A stretch of 47,834 nucleotides of DNA from Vibrio sp. 10N.261.45.E2 (GCF_002875705.1 NZ_MCZZ01000177.1:1-47834), one strand, 5' to 3'; counted from the first letter of the stretch, positions 1-8,894 are shown. The notes: a model not told the origin generated them from the letters alone. Program-made: numbers and translations.

Positions 1-13
1 CGATGAACCATAA

Positions 14-47
14 AAAAGCCCTGCTGTAAAAATACAGCGGGGCTTTA
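14..47 (-). terminator. Rho-independent terminator of the aminotransferase gene
   Basis: A near-perfect inverted repeat (AAAGCCCTGCTGTA / TACAGCGGGGCTTT, one bulge) with a 4-base loop. Read on the minus strand it is followed by a run of T. It lies 30 bp after the stop of the minus-strand aminotransferase gene, so it most likely ends that transcript; on the plus strand the T tract is short. Confidence 0.8.
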
Positions 48-76
48 TAAGTAAATCCGGTTGGAGTCAGCCGAGA

Positions 77-1225
77 TTATGCTTGATTAAGTACTTCCGC
101 TAAGCGTTTCACTGCTTCGGTCAATTCTTCTGGGTTGGCGTTGGTGAAGTTTAAGCGCAGTGCCGCTTTGGCTTCATCGGCCTTTGGATAGAATACTGGG
201 CTTGGTACAACCGCTACGCCATTCGATAGCAGAGTTTTAGCCAGTTCGAAGGTGTCGCACTCTGGGATTTCAACCCAAATGAACATCCCGCCATCTACGG
301 CTTTTAACACACAGTCTGCAGGCAGTTGCTTTTCTAGCTCTGAGAATAGAACCTCATAACGAGATTTGTACAGTGTGCGGATGTTTTCCATGTGTACGTT
401 GAAGTCTTCATGTTTTAGAAGACCAACAAGCAGCGCTTGCATTGGAACGCTTGAGTGTAAATCTGCGCCTTGTTTTACTTTGATCAGTGGCTCAAGGTAG
501 CTGCGTTTACCTGTTACTGCGCCAATACGTAAGCCTGGCGATGCAATCTTAGAGAATGAACGAAGAACGATAGAGTTATCAGGGCAGAACGAAGAAACCA
601 ACGGCAGCTCTTTTCCTGTGAAACGTAGCTCACGGTATGGCGCATCTTCAATGAATGCTACGTTGTATTTGATACACAGCTCAGCGACTTTTTGACGAGT
701 TTCTGTTGCCCAGCAGACACCTGTTGGGTTGTGGAAATCTGGCACAGCATAGAACATCTTCGGTGATTGCTGTGCAAAGCATGTTTCCAACTCGTCTAGG
801 TTAGGGCCAAATTCAGTTTGAGACACAGTAACAATGTTTGCTTGAACCAAACCAAATACTTGCATCGCACCTAGGTAGCTTGGCGCTTCCATCACAACCA
901 CATCGTTCGGATCAACATAGGCACGCGCAATCAAATCCAAACCCTGCTGAGAGCCAGTACAAATCATTGCAGTGTGAGTTTCTGGTAATTGGTAGCTTTG
1001 CGTTAGGTGATCAAGCAACGGGCCGTAACCCGCAGTCGAGCCGTATTGGAAAACTTCAGGCATGTTCGCTAGGTTTTCTAGCGTTGGCTTCATTAAATCG
1101 ATAGGGAATGTCTTCTCGTCTGGTAAACCGCCAGCCAATGAGATGACATTTGGATCACTTGCGGCTGCGAGGATCTCTCGAATGTATGAAGATTGAATCT
1201 GTTGCAATGACTGTGCGATTTCCAT
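77..1225 (-). CDS. PLP-dependent aminotransferase, MocR/2-aminoadipate transaminase type (class I/II fold)
   Basis: Cytoplasmic pyridoxal-phosphate enzyme of 382 aa, expected to transfer an amino group between an amino acid and a 2-oxo acid; the substrate cannot be read from sequence. Visible hallmarks: SLAGGLPDEKTFP near residues 29-41, NPTG at about 166-169, the cofactor-binding Asp in EDAPY near 194, and the Schiff-base lysine in RSFSKIASPG at about K226. It resembles the aminotransferase half of MocR regulators but has no GntR DNA-binding domain. An upstream in-frame ATG would add 33 residues that do not look like family sequence, so the start at 1225 (MEIAQSL) is preferred. It diverges from the AraC-type gene over about 115 bp, so the two probably share a control region. 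Family call is secure, substrate unknown. Confidence 0.9.
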   Translation of the reverse strand: MEIAQSLQQIQSSYIREILAAASDPNVISLAGGLPDEKTFPIDLMKPTLENLANMPEVFQYGSTAGYGPLLDHLTQSYQLPETHTAMICTGSQQGLDLIARAYVDPNDVVVMEAPSYLGAMQVFGLVQANIVTVSQTEFGPNLDELETCFAQQSPKMFYAVPDFHNPTGVCWATETRQKVAELCIKYNVAFIEDAPYRELRFTGKELPLVSSFCPDNSIVLRSFSKIASPGLRIGAVTGKRSYLEPLIKVKQGADLHSSVPMQALLVGLLKHEDFNVHMENIRTLYKSRYEVLFSELEKQLPADCVLKAVDGGMFIWVEIPECDTFELAKTLLSNGVAVVPSPVFYPKADEAKAALRLNFTNANPEELTEAVKRLAEVLNQA

Positions 1226-1340
1226 GTGTTGTGTCTCGTCGTTTATCGTTTTTATTGTATCGCTTGATATTACACGGCAATTGTAAAAACTAGCGTGTCC
1301 GTTTATGCTCTTAAACATGTCCATTTATGCTATTTAAACG

Positions 1341-2210
1341 ATGTCACGTCAACACATATCGCGAATCAATGATGTCCTGTTCCATATTCACCAAGACATC
1401 AGTCAGCCCTTGTCTGCCAAAGAGTTATCTGAGATAGCGGCCTATTCCGAACAACACTTCCATCGCACCTTTAAAAGTGTGGTCGGGGAGTCGCTGCATC
1501 AATATATCCGACGCACTCGAATGGAGTATGCGGCCAATCAATTGATGTTTGATACCAGATCGTCTGTGGTTGAGATTGCCAACAAGTGCGGCTTTAGTTC
1601 CGTGTCTTCGTTTAGCCGAGCGTTTAAAGCGACTTTTAATATGTCTCCGGGAGAATGGCGTAAACATGATTTACAGGTAGCAGAGAAGCCTTATTTGAAA
1701 GACCCAGAAGTAGCGGCGGGCTATTTAAACGTGGCGCTGCGAGTGCTACCTGAACCTAAGATTATTGAAGTACCTGAGCGCATGGCTGCTTATGTTCGAC
1801 ATACGGGCTATAACCGCTCCATTCGCAATGCGTGGTTGATATTGAAAGCATGGGCGAACTCAGAGCAACGCGACTTTTCTAGCCAATTTGGTTTGCACCA
1901 CTCAAACCCGGCTTGGGTTGAAATGGATCAGTGTCGTTACGTAGCGTGTATCGCGATTGATGAACCGATTAAGTATCGTAGCGTGGTTAATCAGATGGTC
2001 ATTCCCGGTGGTTTGCACGCCGTATTTCGGCTTAATGGATGCTATGGTGAGCTGCTACCACAAATCAGCATGGTGTTAGAAAAGTGGCTACCCACTTCGG
2101 GTTTCAAGCAGCGTTCGACGCCTGCATATGTGCATTATCATCAGAACCATTTCTTGAATAGTGACGAAGTCTTCGAGCTCGATTTTTATCTTCCTGTGAG
2201 TTTTTACTAA
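1341..2210 (+). CDS. AraC-family transcriptional regulator with C-terminal GyrI-like ligand domain
   Basis: Predicted DNA-binding protein of 289 aa. Residues 8-106 carry two AraC helix-turn-helix units (AYSEQHFHRTFK, then VVEIANKCGFSSVSSFSRAF with the usual SPGEWR end). Residues from about 120 to the end fit the GyrI-like/SOUL effector-binding domain seen in Rob- and SbmC-related regulators (EVPERMAAYVRHTGYN; late Phe-Glu-Leu-Asp-Phe-Tyr segment). Such proteins often sense small hydrophobic or cationic molecules and control efflux; the MATE exporter 250 bp downstream on the same strand is a plausible target, which is inference. No strong ribosome-binding site is visible before the ATG. Divergent to the aminotransferase gene. 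Confidence 0.9.
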   Translation: MSRQHISRINDVLFHIHQDISQPLSAKELSEIAAYSEQHFHRTFKSVVGESLHQYIRRTRMEYAANQLMFDTRSSVVEIANKCGFSSVSSFSRAFKATFNMSPGEWRKHDLQVAEKPYLKDPEVAAGYLNVALRVLPEPKIIEVPERMAAYVRHTGYNRSIRNAWLILKAWANSEQRDFSSQFGLHHSNPAWVEMDQCRYVACIAIDEPIKYRSVVNQMVIPGGLHAVFRLNGCYGELLPQISMVLEKWLPTSGFKQRSTPAYVHYHQNHFLNSDEVFELDFYLPVSFY

Positions 2211-2463
2211 GCGACATAAAGATAGAATTAGATCTTGGAAATAGGGCGCCCAGTTATTAGTTAATGTGGCGTATTATTGATCTGAATTTTGTCGATTTGT
2301 TGAGACGAATTAGCCTCGTAAATGACAATAAGCTGTTCCATTTAGAGTTGAAAAGAGAAAGGCACTTTGTTGATAATTTAATCCACTAAATGATGACAAC
2401 GTACGGATTAAACGATAGCATCCACTCTAATTGCAAATAGTTATTAATATCACTCTCTAGAAT

Positions 2464-3789
2464 ATGACCATTACCCATAAAGATTATTTAAAAATCGCTT
2501 TCCCTTTTATCATCTCAACGGTGACCCAACCTCTGCTTGGTGCCGTCGATACTGCTGTGATCGGCCAACTTGGTATTGCTGAACTGATTGGTGGCGTGGC
2601 GATCGGCACCATCATTATGAACACCATGTATTGGTTGTTTGGCTTTTTCCGTGTTAGTACCACAGGGCAAAGTGCGATGGCCTTGGGTAAGGGCAACCGC
2701 TCTGAGTTAGCGGGCAGCTTGATGCGTCCATTTGTGCTATCTGGTTTGGTGGGTTTGATCTTTATTCTGATACAACCACTCATCTGGCAAGGTGCAATGT
2801 GGGTGATAGAGCCTGAAGCGAACGTGGCTGAACAAGCACATATCTACTTCAGTATTTTGATTTATGGCGCGCCTTTTGTGTTGCTTAACTACACTATTAT
2901 CGGTTGGTTGATGGGGCAGGCGAAAGCCAAAGAAGTCCTTTACACACAAGTGTTTGGCAACGTGTTGAACATTGTCTTGGATGCGGTGTTTGTACTCTAT
3001 TTGGACTTAGGTGTCGCGGGTGTGGCATACGCAAGTTTGATTGCACAAGTTACTACCTTTGCGATAGGCGTGACCTTGGTGATGAAGACCAGCAATATCT
3101 CTACCTCTGAGTTCCTGCAAGGCTCGAAGATGACCAAGAAAGACCTATCGACCATCATCTCTTCAAATACCGATTTATTGCTTCGCACCATTTGTATTTT
3201 AGTGTTCTTCAACATGATGGCGCGTACCGGTTCTAAACTGGGTACTGATGTTCTAGCCGCTAACGCAATCTTGATGCAGGTGACCTTCATTGTCAGTTAT
3301 ATGTTTGATGGTATTGCCAATGCATCGAGTGTGTTTGCGGGCAAAGCTGTAGGTCAGAAGAATCCTTCAATGTTGGCTCGAGTATTAAGACTTAACTTCC
3401 AATGGACGGCCGGTTTTATCGCCGCACTGACGTTTTTGACCTTGGTATTTAAAGGCAGCATTGTTTTCTTGTTTACCGACATTCCAGCGTTAGTCGCATT
3501 GTACCAAGAGATGGCGCCATGGTTAATCGTGTTTCCGCTAGTGGCAGGCTTTGGCTTAACGGTTTACGGCATCTTTACCGGAACGGGCACCACGCGTCCG
3601 GTTCGCGATTCGAGTATCGCGACTTTGTTGGTGTTCTTGGCTGTTCAGGCATTTGCTGTCGGAGCTTGGGGCAATCATGGTTTGTGGTTGGCATTTACCC
3701 TGTTTTATCTTGGGCGTATTGCATTTTTGTATCCGTTCATCGCACAAGTTAAGCAGAAGTGTTACCCGGTAGAAAATGCTATTAACTGA
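2464..3789 (+). CDS. MATE-family efflux transporter, DinF-like
   Basis: Inner-membrane multidrug/toxic-compound exporter of 441 aa, the usual length. It opens with ITHKDYLKIAFPFIISTVTQPLLGAVDTAVIG, written here as consecutive segments ITHKDYLKIAFPF and QPLLGAVDTAVIG, which are typical of the first helix of DinF-type MATE proteins, and about twelve hydrophobic segments follow in two similar halves. Family members exchange Na+ or H+ for drugs or metabolites. The upstream AraC/GyrI regulator and the downstream ABC importer are the neighbours; no co-transcription is obvious because 250 bp and 187 bp separate them. Substrate not predictable. If the downstream importer handles a metallophore, this exporter would be worth testing as a secretion partner, which is speculation. 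Confidence 0.92.
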   Translation: MTITHKDYLKIAFPFIISTVTQPLLGAVDTAVIGQLGIAELIGGVAIGTIIMNTMYWLFGFFRVSTTGQSAMALGKGNRSELAGSLMRPFVLSGLVGLIFILIQPLIWQGAMWVIEPEANVAEQAHIYFSILIYGAPFVLLNYTIIGWLMGQAKAKEVLYTQVFGNVLNIVLDAVFVLYLDLGVAGVAYASLIAQVTTFAIGVTLVMKTSNISTSEFLQGSKMTKKDLSTIISSNTDLLLRTICILVFFNMMARTGSKLGTDVLAANAILMQVTFIVSYMFDGIANASSVFAGKAVGQKNPSMLARVLRLNFQWTAGFIAALTFLTLVFKGSIVFLFTDIPALVALYQEMAPWLIVFPLVAGFGLTVYGIFTGTGTTRPVRDSSIATLLVFLAVQAFAVGAWGNHGLWLAFTLFYLGRIAFLYPFIAQVKQKCYPVENAIN

Positions 3790-3953
3790 GCGACCTAACC
3801 AGCACCTATAATACTTTATGAATGCGCTTGTCTATCTTTACACTGTAAGTTTAGAGGGCGCCTTTTTATCTAATAAAAAAGGTCAATTAAACGGCAAATA
3901 AAATGCGATACAGTTCAATGCCCACTTTCCATCACCTCTGCTAAATGATAAGG

Positions 3954-3970
3954 TTGTTATGTTATAACAT
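3954..3970 (+). promoter_or_regulatory. Candidate Zur operator before the ABC importer operon
   Basis: The 17-mer TTGTTATGTTATAACAT matches the gamma-proteobacterial Zur consensus core TGTTATA-N-TATAACA at 13 of the 14 fixed positions, the exception being a G for A just left of the centre. It ends 6 bp before the ATG of the first ATPase gene, so a bound repressor would cover the promoter or initiation region. The consensus is established knowledge; binding here is inference. The possible -10 hexamer TATAAC lies inside it. Confidence 0.6.
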
Positions 3971-3976
3971 CCATCT

Positions 3977-4747
3977 ATGAGTATCTGCGTGAACGCCCCA
4001 CTTTTGTCTGTTGACCACCTAACGATCAAAACCTCTTCGAGAACACTTTTCCAAGATATCCACTTCGACGTTTATCGAGGTGAGCTGTTGGCGATTATGG
4101 GCCCATCAGGCATTGGTAAGTCGATGCTTTCACGCGCTATTGCGGGGTTTCTGCCAGAAACCGTCGAAGTTGAAGGTCATATTTCTCTATCTGGTGAAGC
4201 AGTGTGTGGCTTGTCTATGTTGCAAAGAACCGCAGCACAACGACCAGCGGTTATCTTCCAAGATGCACTTCAAGCTTTAAACCCTCTGGTTTCGATAGAA
4301 GGTCAACTCTGCCTTGCCTTGACGGGAACTCGCACTAAGCTTAAACCAAAAGACAGAATTAAAATTACCGAGTTGTTGATCCAACTGGGTTTTCCTAATC
4401 CAGAAACCATCTTGCCGTTATACCCGAGTCAAATATCGGGAGGTCAACGTCAACGTGTGTGTATTGCGATTGGCCTGCTGAGTAACGCCGATATCATTAT
4501 CGCCGATGAACCAACCAGCGCGTTAGATCCGGTGACAGAGCAAGAGATACTTAAACTGATTCGAGACAATGTTAAACAGCGTCAAATTGGTGGTTTGCTC
4601 ATCACGCATGACCTGCACAGCGCGTTGGCGTGTGACAAGTTATTGGTGATCGATGATGGCGGTGTGGTGGCTTACGGTGCACCAAAACACGCACTAGAGT
4701 CGAGTTCTCATGCGTTTTGTTGTTCATTGAGAGATTTAATCGAATGA
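3977..4747 (+). CDS. ABC transporter ATPase 1, DppD/NikD/OppD type
   Basis: Cytoplasmic ATPase of 256 aa for an Opp/Dpp/Nik-type importer. Walker A is GPSGIGKS (near residue 42), the signature is ISGGQRQRV, and Walker B with the D-loop is IIIADEPTSALD. Shorter than OppD (about 330 aa) and similar to NikD, lacking the C-terminal oligopeptide extension. It is first in a tight operon with the second ATPase, the binding lipoprotein and the fused permease. The ATG at 3977 has no recognisable ribosome-binding site because the candidate Zur operator sits there; a GTG at 3989 is an alternative start. The start therefore is less certain than the family. Confidence 0.9.
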   Translation: MSICVNAPLLSVDHLTIKTSSRTLFQDIHFDVYRGELLAIMGPSGIGKSMLSRAIAGFLPETVEVEGHISLSGEAVCGLSMLQRTAAQRPAVIFQDALQALNPLVSIEGQLCLALTGTRTKLKPKDRIKITELLIQLGFPNPETILPLYPSQISGGQRQRVCIAIGLLSNADIIIADEPTSALDPVTEQEILKLIRDNVKQRQIGGLLITHDLHSALACDKLLVIDDGGVVAYGAPKHALESSSHAFCCSLRDLIE

Positions 4748-5595
4748 GCTCGACCTTACCACTAAATTCAGAAGCCTCACCATTAATGCCAGTGATTGAT
4801 TCCGAAACACAAACATCGATAGAGATTAAGTTCGACAATGTCGGTGTTCACTACTACTCCATACCAAGTTGGTTGGGTGGAAAGGCGTTTAAAGCGCTGC
4901 AGAACATTGACCTAAAGGTTGAAGATAAAAGCTTAGCGATTGTCGGGCGTTCTGGTGCGGGAAAATCAACATTGATTGAGTTGCTCTTTGGTCTTAAAGC
5001 GGCGACCGTCGGTCAGATCAGTTTATTTGGTCATTCGCTACCTATCCGTAATAGCAGCGAACAAGCAATGGTGTGCCGCCTTATCCAATTGGTGCCACAA
5101 GAACCGCACACCAGTCTCAACCCTTACTATACCGTTCGACAGATATTAGCTGAGCCGCTGATGAACCTAGATGTTTCTGGCAATCATGAAAGCATCATCG
5201 AAGAGACGCTGTCGGATGTTGGCCTGCCCGCTGCCTTGTTATCACTAAAGCCTAATCAACTTTCAACAGGCCAAGCCCAACGTGTCGCTATCGCGCGGGC
5301 TCTTGTCGTTAGACCCGCTGTGCTAGTGGCCGATGAGCCGACTGCAAGCCTTGACCCAGTGAATCGTCAAAGGTTGTTAGATTTGCTCAATTCACTGAAA
5401 AAGAAGTGCGACATGCGCATCGTTTTAGTAACGCACGATCTCGGTGCTGCAAAAGCACTTTGTGAAGATATTTTGGTTCTTGACCATGGCGAAATGGTGG
5501 AACACGGACCGACCGATCAAGTGATGAGTAAACCTGCTCACCCTGCGACTCAGGTGCTGATCGAATCTCAGCCTCTTTCGAAATCTACTTGTTAA
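4744..5595 (+). CDS. ABC transporter ATPase 2, DppF/NikE/OppF type
   Basis: Second nucleotide-binding subunit, 283 aa. Walker A GRSGAGKST, Walker B VLVADEPTASLD, then the switch histidine in VTHDLGAAKAL. The signature is LSTGQAQRV rather than LSGGQ, a visible departure from the norm that is tolerated in some ABC proteins. The ATG at 4744 overlaps the TGA of the first ATPase (ATGA), which indicates translational coupling and decides against the longer frame beginning at 4717. The N-terminal 30 residues before the first beta strand are a low-complexity extension. Works as a heterodimer with ATPase 1 beneath the fused permease. Confidence 0.9.
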   Translation: MSSTLPLNSEASPLMPVIDSETQTSIEIKFDNVGVHYYSIPSWLGGKAFKALQNIDLKVEDKSLAIVGRSGAGKSTLIELLFGLKAATVGQISLFGHSLPIRNSSEQAMVCRLIQLVPQEPHTSLNPYYTVRQILAEPLMNLDVSGNHESIIEETLSDVGLPAALLSLKPNQLSTGQAQRVAIARALVVRPAVLVADEPTASLDPVNRQRLLDLLNSLKKKCDMRIVLVTHDLGAAKALCEDILVLDHGEMVEHGPTDQVMSKPAHPATQVLIESQPLSKSTC

Positions 5596-5641
5596 ACACA
5601 ACCTTACTAATTAATAAAATACAGCTATAGAGAAAATAACT

Positions 5642-7153
5642 ATGCGTTTTAATTCAATCAAATTGGCTTGCGCACTTGCGTTGGCTCTGCCTTTGACAGG
5701 CTGTTTTGACTCTCAGCCAGAGTCGAGCGAAGCTGCTGTAAAATCTGAAATTCGAGTTGCGATGATGCAACCACCAAGAACGGGTTTATCACCACTTTCT
5801 GATGATGCGTTTAAGCTATCTCGTTGGAGCACAGCAGAAACTCTGGTTAATCTGAGCCCTACTTCAGAAGCTGAACCTATGTTAGCAACGGATTGGAAAC
5901 ATCTTGATCCTCTGATTTGGCAGTTCACGATTCGCCAAGGTGTTAAATTCCACGATGGTTCGACATTAACGGCAGAGTCTGTTGTGAACTCTCTACAGAA
6001 AGCGCTTGAAGCAGCACCTAAGCCGCGCATCCTAGATGGTGTAGAGCTAGAAGTGAAAGCGATGGACAACTACCGTGTAGAGATTAAAACCAGCTTTGAT
6101 GACCCTCTTCTACCAAGCCGTTTATCAAGCCCTCAATTAGCAATTCTTGCAGCAAGTGCGTACCAAGAAGATGGTCGTGTTAGCCCAATGGGTGCTGGTA
6201 CTGGCCCGTTTGAATTGACAGAAATTAACGGTACAACCAGCGCGAAACTGAAACGTTTCGATGAATACTGGGGCGAAAAAGCGCAGGTTGAGTCTGTAAT
6301 TGCAGAATACGTTCCAAATGGTTTTGCCCGTGCAGCTGCGCTAAGAACCGGTACAGCGGACATTGTTGAAGCGGTACCTGTTTCACAAATTGCGACCATC
6401 GATCCGAACCTGCTTTACGAAGTAGCAATGCCTCGTACCAACACGCTTTACCTGAACAATAAGTCAGGGGTGTTCAGCGACATTAACCTACGTAAAGTTG
6501 CGGCTGCTGCGGTAGACCGTGAGCAAATCGTGAATACCGTTTATGAAAACCACGCAGATATCGCGCAAGGTCTATTAGGTCCTGCACTTGCTTGGGCTGA
6601 GCCAATTCGACCTGAAGGTCAGGCAATCGACATGACTCTAAAGGCGAACGGTGAGAGCATTGTTATCGGTACCTTTACCGACCGTGCTGAGCTTCCAGAA
6701 GTGGCAGCACTGCTGAAACAGCAACTTGAAGCGGCTGGTTTCAAAGTTGAACTGGATATTCGTGAATACGCTCAGATTGAAAACGATGCGTTATCAGGCA
6801 AGTTCGATGCGTTCATCCTTTCTCGTGCAACCGTTTTAGATTCTGGTGACCCAGTGGCTTACATGATGAGTGACTTTGGCTGTAAGGGGTCTTTCAACCT
6901 TGGTCAGTTCTGCTCTCAAGAGGTAGATAAAGCACTGACTCACGCAGACCTGCAACCACTAGGGGCACTGCGTCAGCAAGCGATCATCGAAGCTGAGCAA
7001 AAAATCTTGAACGACTTTGCTGCAATTCCACTGCTTCACGAACGCGTGATTCAAGGTGAAAGCGAGCGTGTAAGTAATGTAGTTCGTGATCCAAGTGAAC
7101 GTCGCTTGGTTGATCAAACGACACAAGTTAACTCGGCAACACAGGTTAACTAA
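5642..7153 (+). CDS. Extracytoplasmic solute-binding lipoprotein, SBP family 5 (peptide/nickel/metallophore type)
   Basis: Ligand-capturing component of the importer, 503 aa. The first 21 residues form a lipoprotein signal ending in the lipobox LTGC, so the mature protein should be lipid-anchored in the periplasm. The family-5 fold shows in WQFTIRQGVKFHDGS followed by LTAESVVNS, in GAGTGPFELTEIN, and in DINLRKVAAAAVDREQIV. Family members bind peptides, nickel chelates, haem, opine metallophores such as staphylopine, or sugars. The candidate Zur site before the operon makes a zinc chelate attractive, which is inference only. The gene follows ATPase 2 by 46 bp and is 4 bp from the permease gene. 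Confidence 0.9.
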   Translation: MRFNSIKLACALALALPLTGCFDSQPESSEAAVKSEIRVAMMQPPRTGLSPLSDDAFKLSRWSTAETLVNLSPTSEAEPMLATDWKHLDPLIWQFTIRQGVKFHDGSTLTAESVVNSLQKALEAAPKPRILDGVELEVKAMDNYRVEIKTSFDDPLLPSRLSSPQLAILAASAYQEDGRVSPMGAGTGPFELTEINGTTSAKLKRFDEYWGEKAQVESVIAEYVPNGFARAAALRTGTADIVEAVPVSQIATIDPNLLYEVAMPRTNTLYLNNKSGVFSDINLRKVAAAAVDREQIVNTVYENHADIAQGLLGPALAWAEPIRPEGQAIDMTLKANGESIVIGTFTDRAELPEVAALLKQQLEAAGFKVELDIREYAQIENDALSGKFDAFILSRATVLDSGDPVAYMMSDFGCKGSFNLGQFCSQEVDKALTHADLQPLGALRQQAIIEAEQKILNDFAAIPLLHERVIQGESERVSNVVRDPSERRLVDQTTQVNSATQVN

Positions 7154-7157
7154 ATAA

Positions 7158-8894
7158 ATGCTATCTGCTGAGACTCTGCGTCGAACCTTATTTATCTTGA
7201 CGCCTTGGCTATCAAGAATCGCCTCACTGATCGTGGTGGTGATTCTTGTTGGCTTGATGCCTGACATTGCAGGCATCGACCCAAGCCAATCTATCCTGCG
7301 TGCGAGAGCGGGGCAACAACATCTGCTTACGCCTGAAGCTTTAGCCGCGGTACGTGCTGATTTACAGCTTGACCGTTCGGCAAGTGAGCGCCTGATCGAC
7401 TGGGTTGGCAGTGCCTTCTCAGGTGACTTGGGGTCATCATGGATAGATGGTTCTTCGGTTGCATTAGGTATTCAAAAAACAGCGTCTACATCTCTATTTT
7501 TGATGTCTAGCGCTCTGGTGATGACTTTCGTACTGTGCGGTGCAGGCCTACTTGCTACCTTGCGCAGTTGGAAGAAGGGCAAAATAGGGCAGAGTTACAG
7601 CAGTTTAAGCACCGTATTAATATCGTTGCCAGAGTACGTGGTGGCCTCGGTATTAATACTGGTGTTCTCTATCTGGTTAGGTTGGCTGCCGCCGTATGGT
7701 TGGCAAGGCTGGCAAGACATCTGGCTACCGAGTTTAGCGCTCGCATTGCCAGCCAGTGGCTTGTTTAGTCGCCTACTCAGAGACAGTTTACAACGCGTTC
7801 TCAACGAACCTTGGGTGATCACTTGGCTCAGTGCCAACGTTCATTCCAATCAAATTATTCGCTTTGCGCTGAAAAGAGCGCTGAGCAGTCTGATCCCACA
7901 AATCGCGATGATTGTGATTGGCTTAACCGGCGGCGCGGTCGCGGTTGAGCTTATCTTCTCGATTCCTGGTATCGGGCGCATGATTCTTGGCGCTACCAAG
8001 GCGCAAGATTTACCTATGCTGCAGGGCGGTTTATTGGTATTGCTCTTGTTTTCAATTGCCGTGAGCAGTATCAGCTTGTTTGTTCAACAGCTGATTCTTG
8101 GCCACAGCCTGAAAAGCGGCAAGCTCATCAGTAGTCACTCTTCGTTTCGTTTTACCCAGAGCCGAGCTAAACGTGTCACTGCTTTTGCGATCTTCTCTTT
8201 CCTAATTGCTATCGTAGTATGGGCGGCATTTCGTGACCCATATACCAGCCAGTTTGCACGCTTAGCATCGCCGAGCTGGCAAGCGCCTTTAGGTGCAGAT
8301 GGTATTGGCCGAGACCTATTGGCGAGAATCGGTTCTGGCATGGTCGCGACCTTCCAAGCGGGTATTTTGGCTACGTTCTTGAGCTTGGTGACAGGCATCA
8401 TCATGGGCTTCAATATTCGTTTTAGCCAAGGTCTTATCGAGATCACCAAGGGTATCCCTTACATCATTGCTGGCCTTTTAGTTGCGGGCTTAACAGGAAT
8501 GAATCCCAACAGCGCATTAATCGCAATTGTATTGGTTTCTTGGGCGCCATTAGCGGCTCACTGCTCTAGTTTAATCGTGGAAGCTAAGGCTCAACCTTAC
8601 ACGCACCTCGCGCCATTGTGGGGCACTAGCAAGCTTCGAATCTTCCGTTTCTACTTGCTGCCGTATGTGTTGCCACCGCTGCTAAGGCACGCAATGTTGA
8701 GGCTTCCTGTTATCACACTGAGTTTGACTTCACTGAGCTTCATCGGGTTAGGGGCTAAACCACCGACCCCGGAATGGGGTTTGATGATTGCAGAGAACTT
8801 GCCATACATTGAGCGTGCACCACTGGCGGTGATGGGACCAATTATTGGACTGATTCTGTTGGGTGCTGCCATCAACATGATGTTTGACGACTAA
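7158..8894 (+). CDS. Fused ABC permease (DppB-like plus DppC-like domains in one protein)
   Basis: Inner-membrane permease of 578 aa. Residues 1-315 resemble the DppB/NikB subunit (N-terminal helix, a periplasmic loop ending DLQLDRSASERLIDWV, then the core with FSIPGIGRMILGA). Residues 325-578 resemble DppC/NikC (DPYTSQFARLASPSWQAPLG, then GADGIGRDLLARIGSG, SWAPLAAHCSSLIVEAKAQ and SFIGLGAKPPTPEWG). The two subunits are normally separate genes of about 310 and 290 aa. No stop or frame change interrupts the joint near residue 320, so this looks like a true fusion. The C-terminus ends several residues earlier than usual for DppC. Last gene of the operon. Confidence 0.88.
   Translation: MLSAETLRRTLFILTPWLSRIASLIVVVILVGLMPDIAGIDPSQSILRARAGQQHLLTPEALAAVRADLQLDRSASERLIDWVGSAFSGDLGSSWIDGSSVALGIQKTASTSLFLMSSALVMTFVLCGAGLLATLRSWKKGKIGQSYSSLSTVLISLPEYVVASVLILVFSIWLGWLPPYGWQGWQDIWLPSLALALPASGLFSRLLRDSLQRVLNEPWVITWLSANVHSNQIIRFALKRALSSLIPQIAMIVIGLTGGAVAVELIFSIPGIGRMILGATKAQDLPMLQGGLLVLLLFSIAVSSISLFVQQLILGHSLKSGKLISSHSSFRFTQSRAKRVTAFAIFSFLIAIVVWAAFRDPYTSQFARLASPSWQAPLGADGIGRDLLARIGSGMVATFQAGILATFLSLVTGIIMGFNIRFSQGLIEITKGIPYIIAGLLVAGLTGMNPNSALIAIVLVSWAPLAAHCSSLIVEAKAQPYTHLAPLWGTSKLRIFRFYLLPYVLPPLLRHAMLRLPVITLSLTSLSFIGLGAKPPTPEWGLMIAENLPYIERAPLAVMGPIIGLILLGAAINMMFDD

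Noticed and set aside
77..1324. Longer start for the aminotransferase at 1324
   Set aside because: The extra 33 residues do not resemble the family, would reach into the AraC promoter, and the start at 1225 gives the normal N-terminus.
3860..3890. A/T-rich hairpin after the MATE gene as its terminator
   Set aside because: The CCTTTTTAT / ATAAAAAAGG stem is almost all A-T pairs and is not a convincing terminator.
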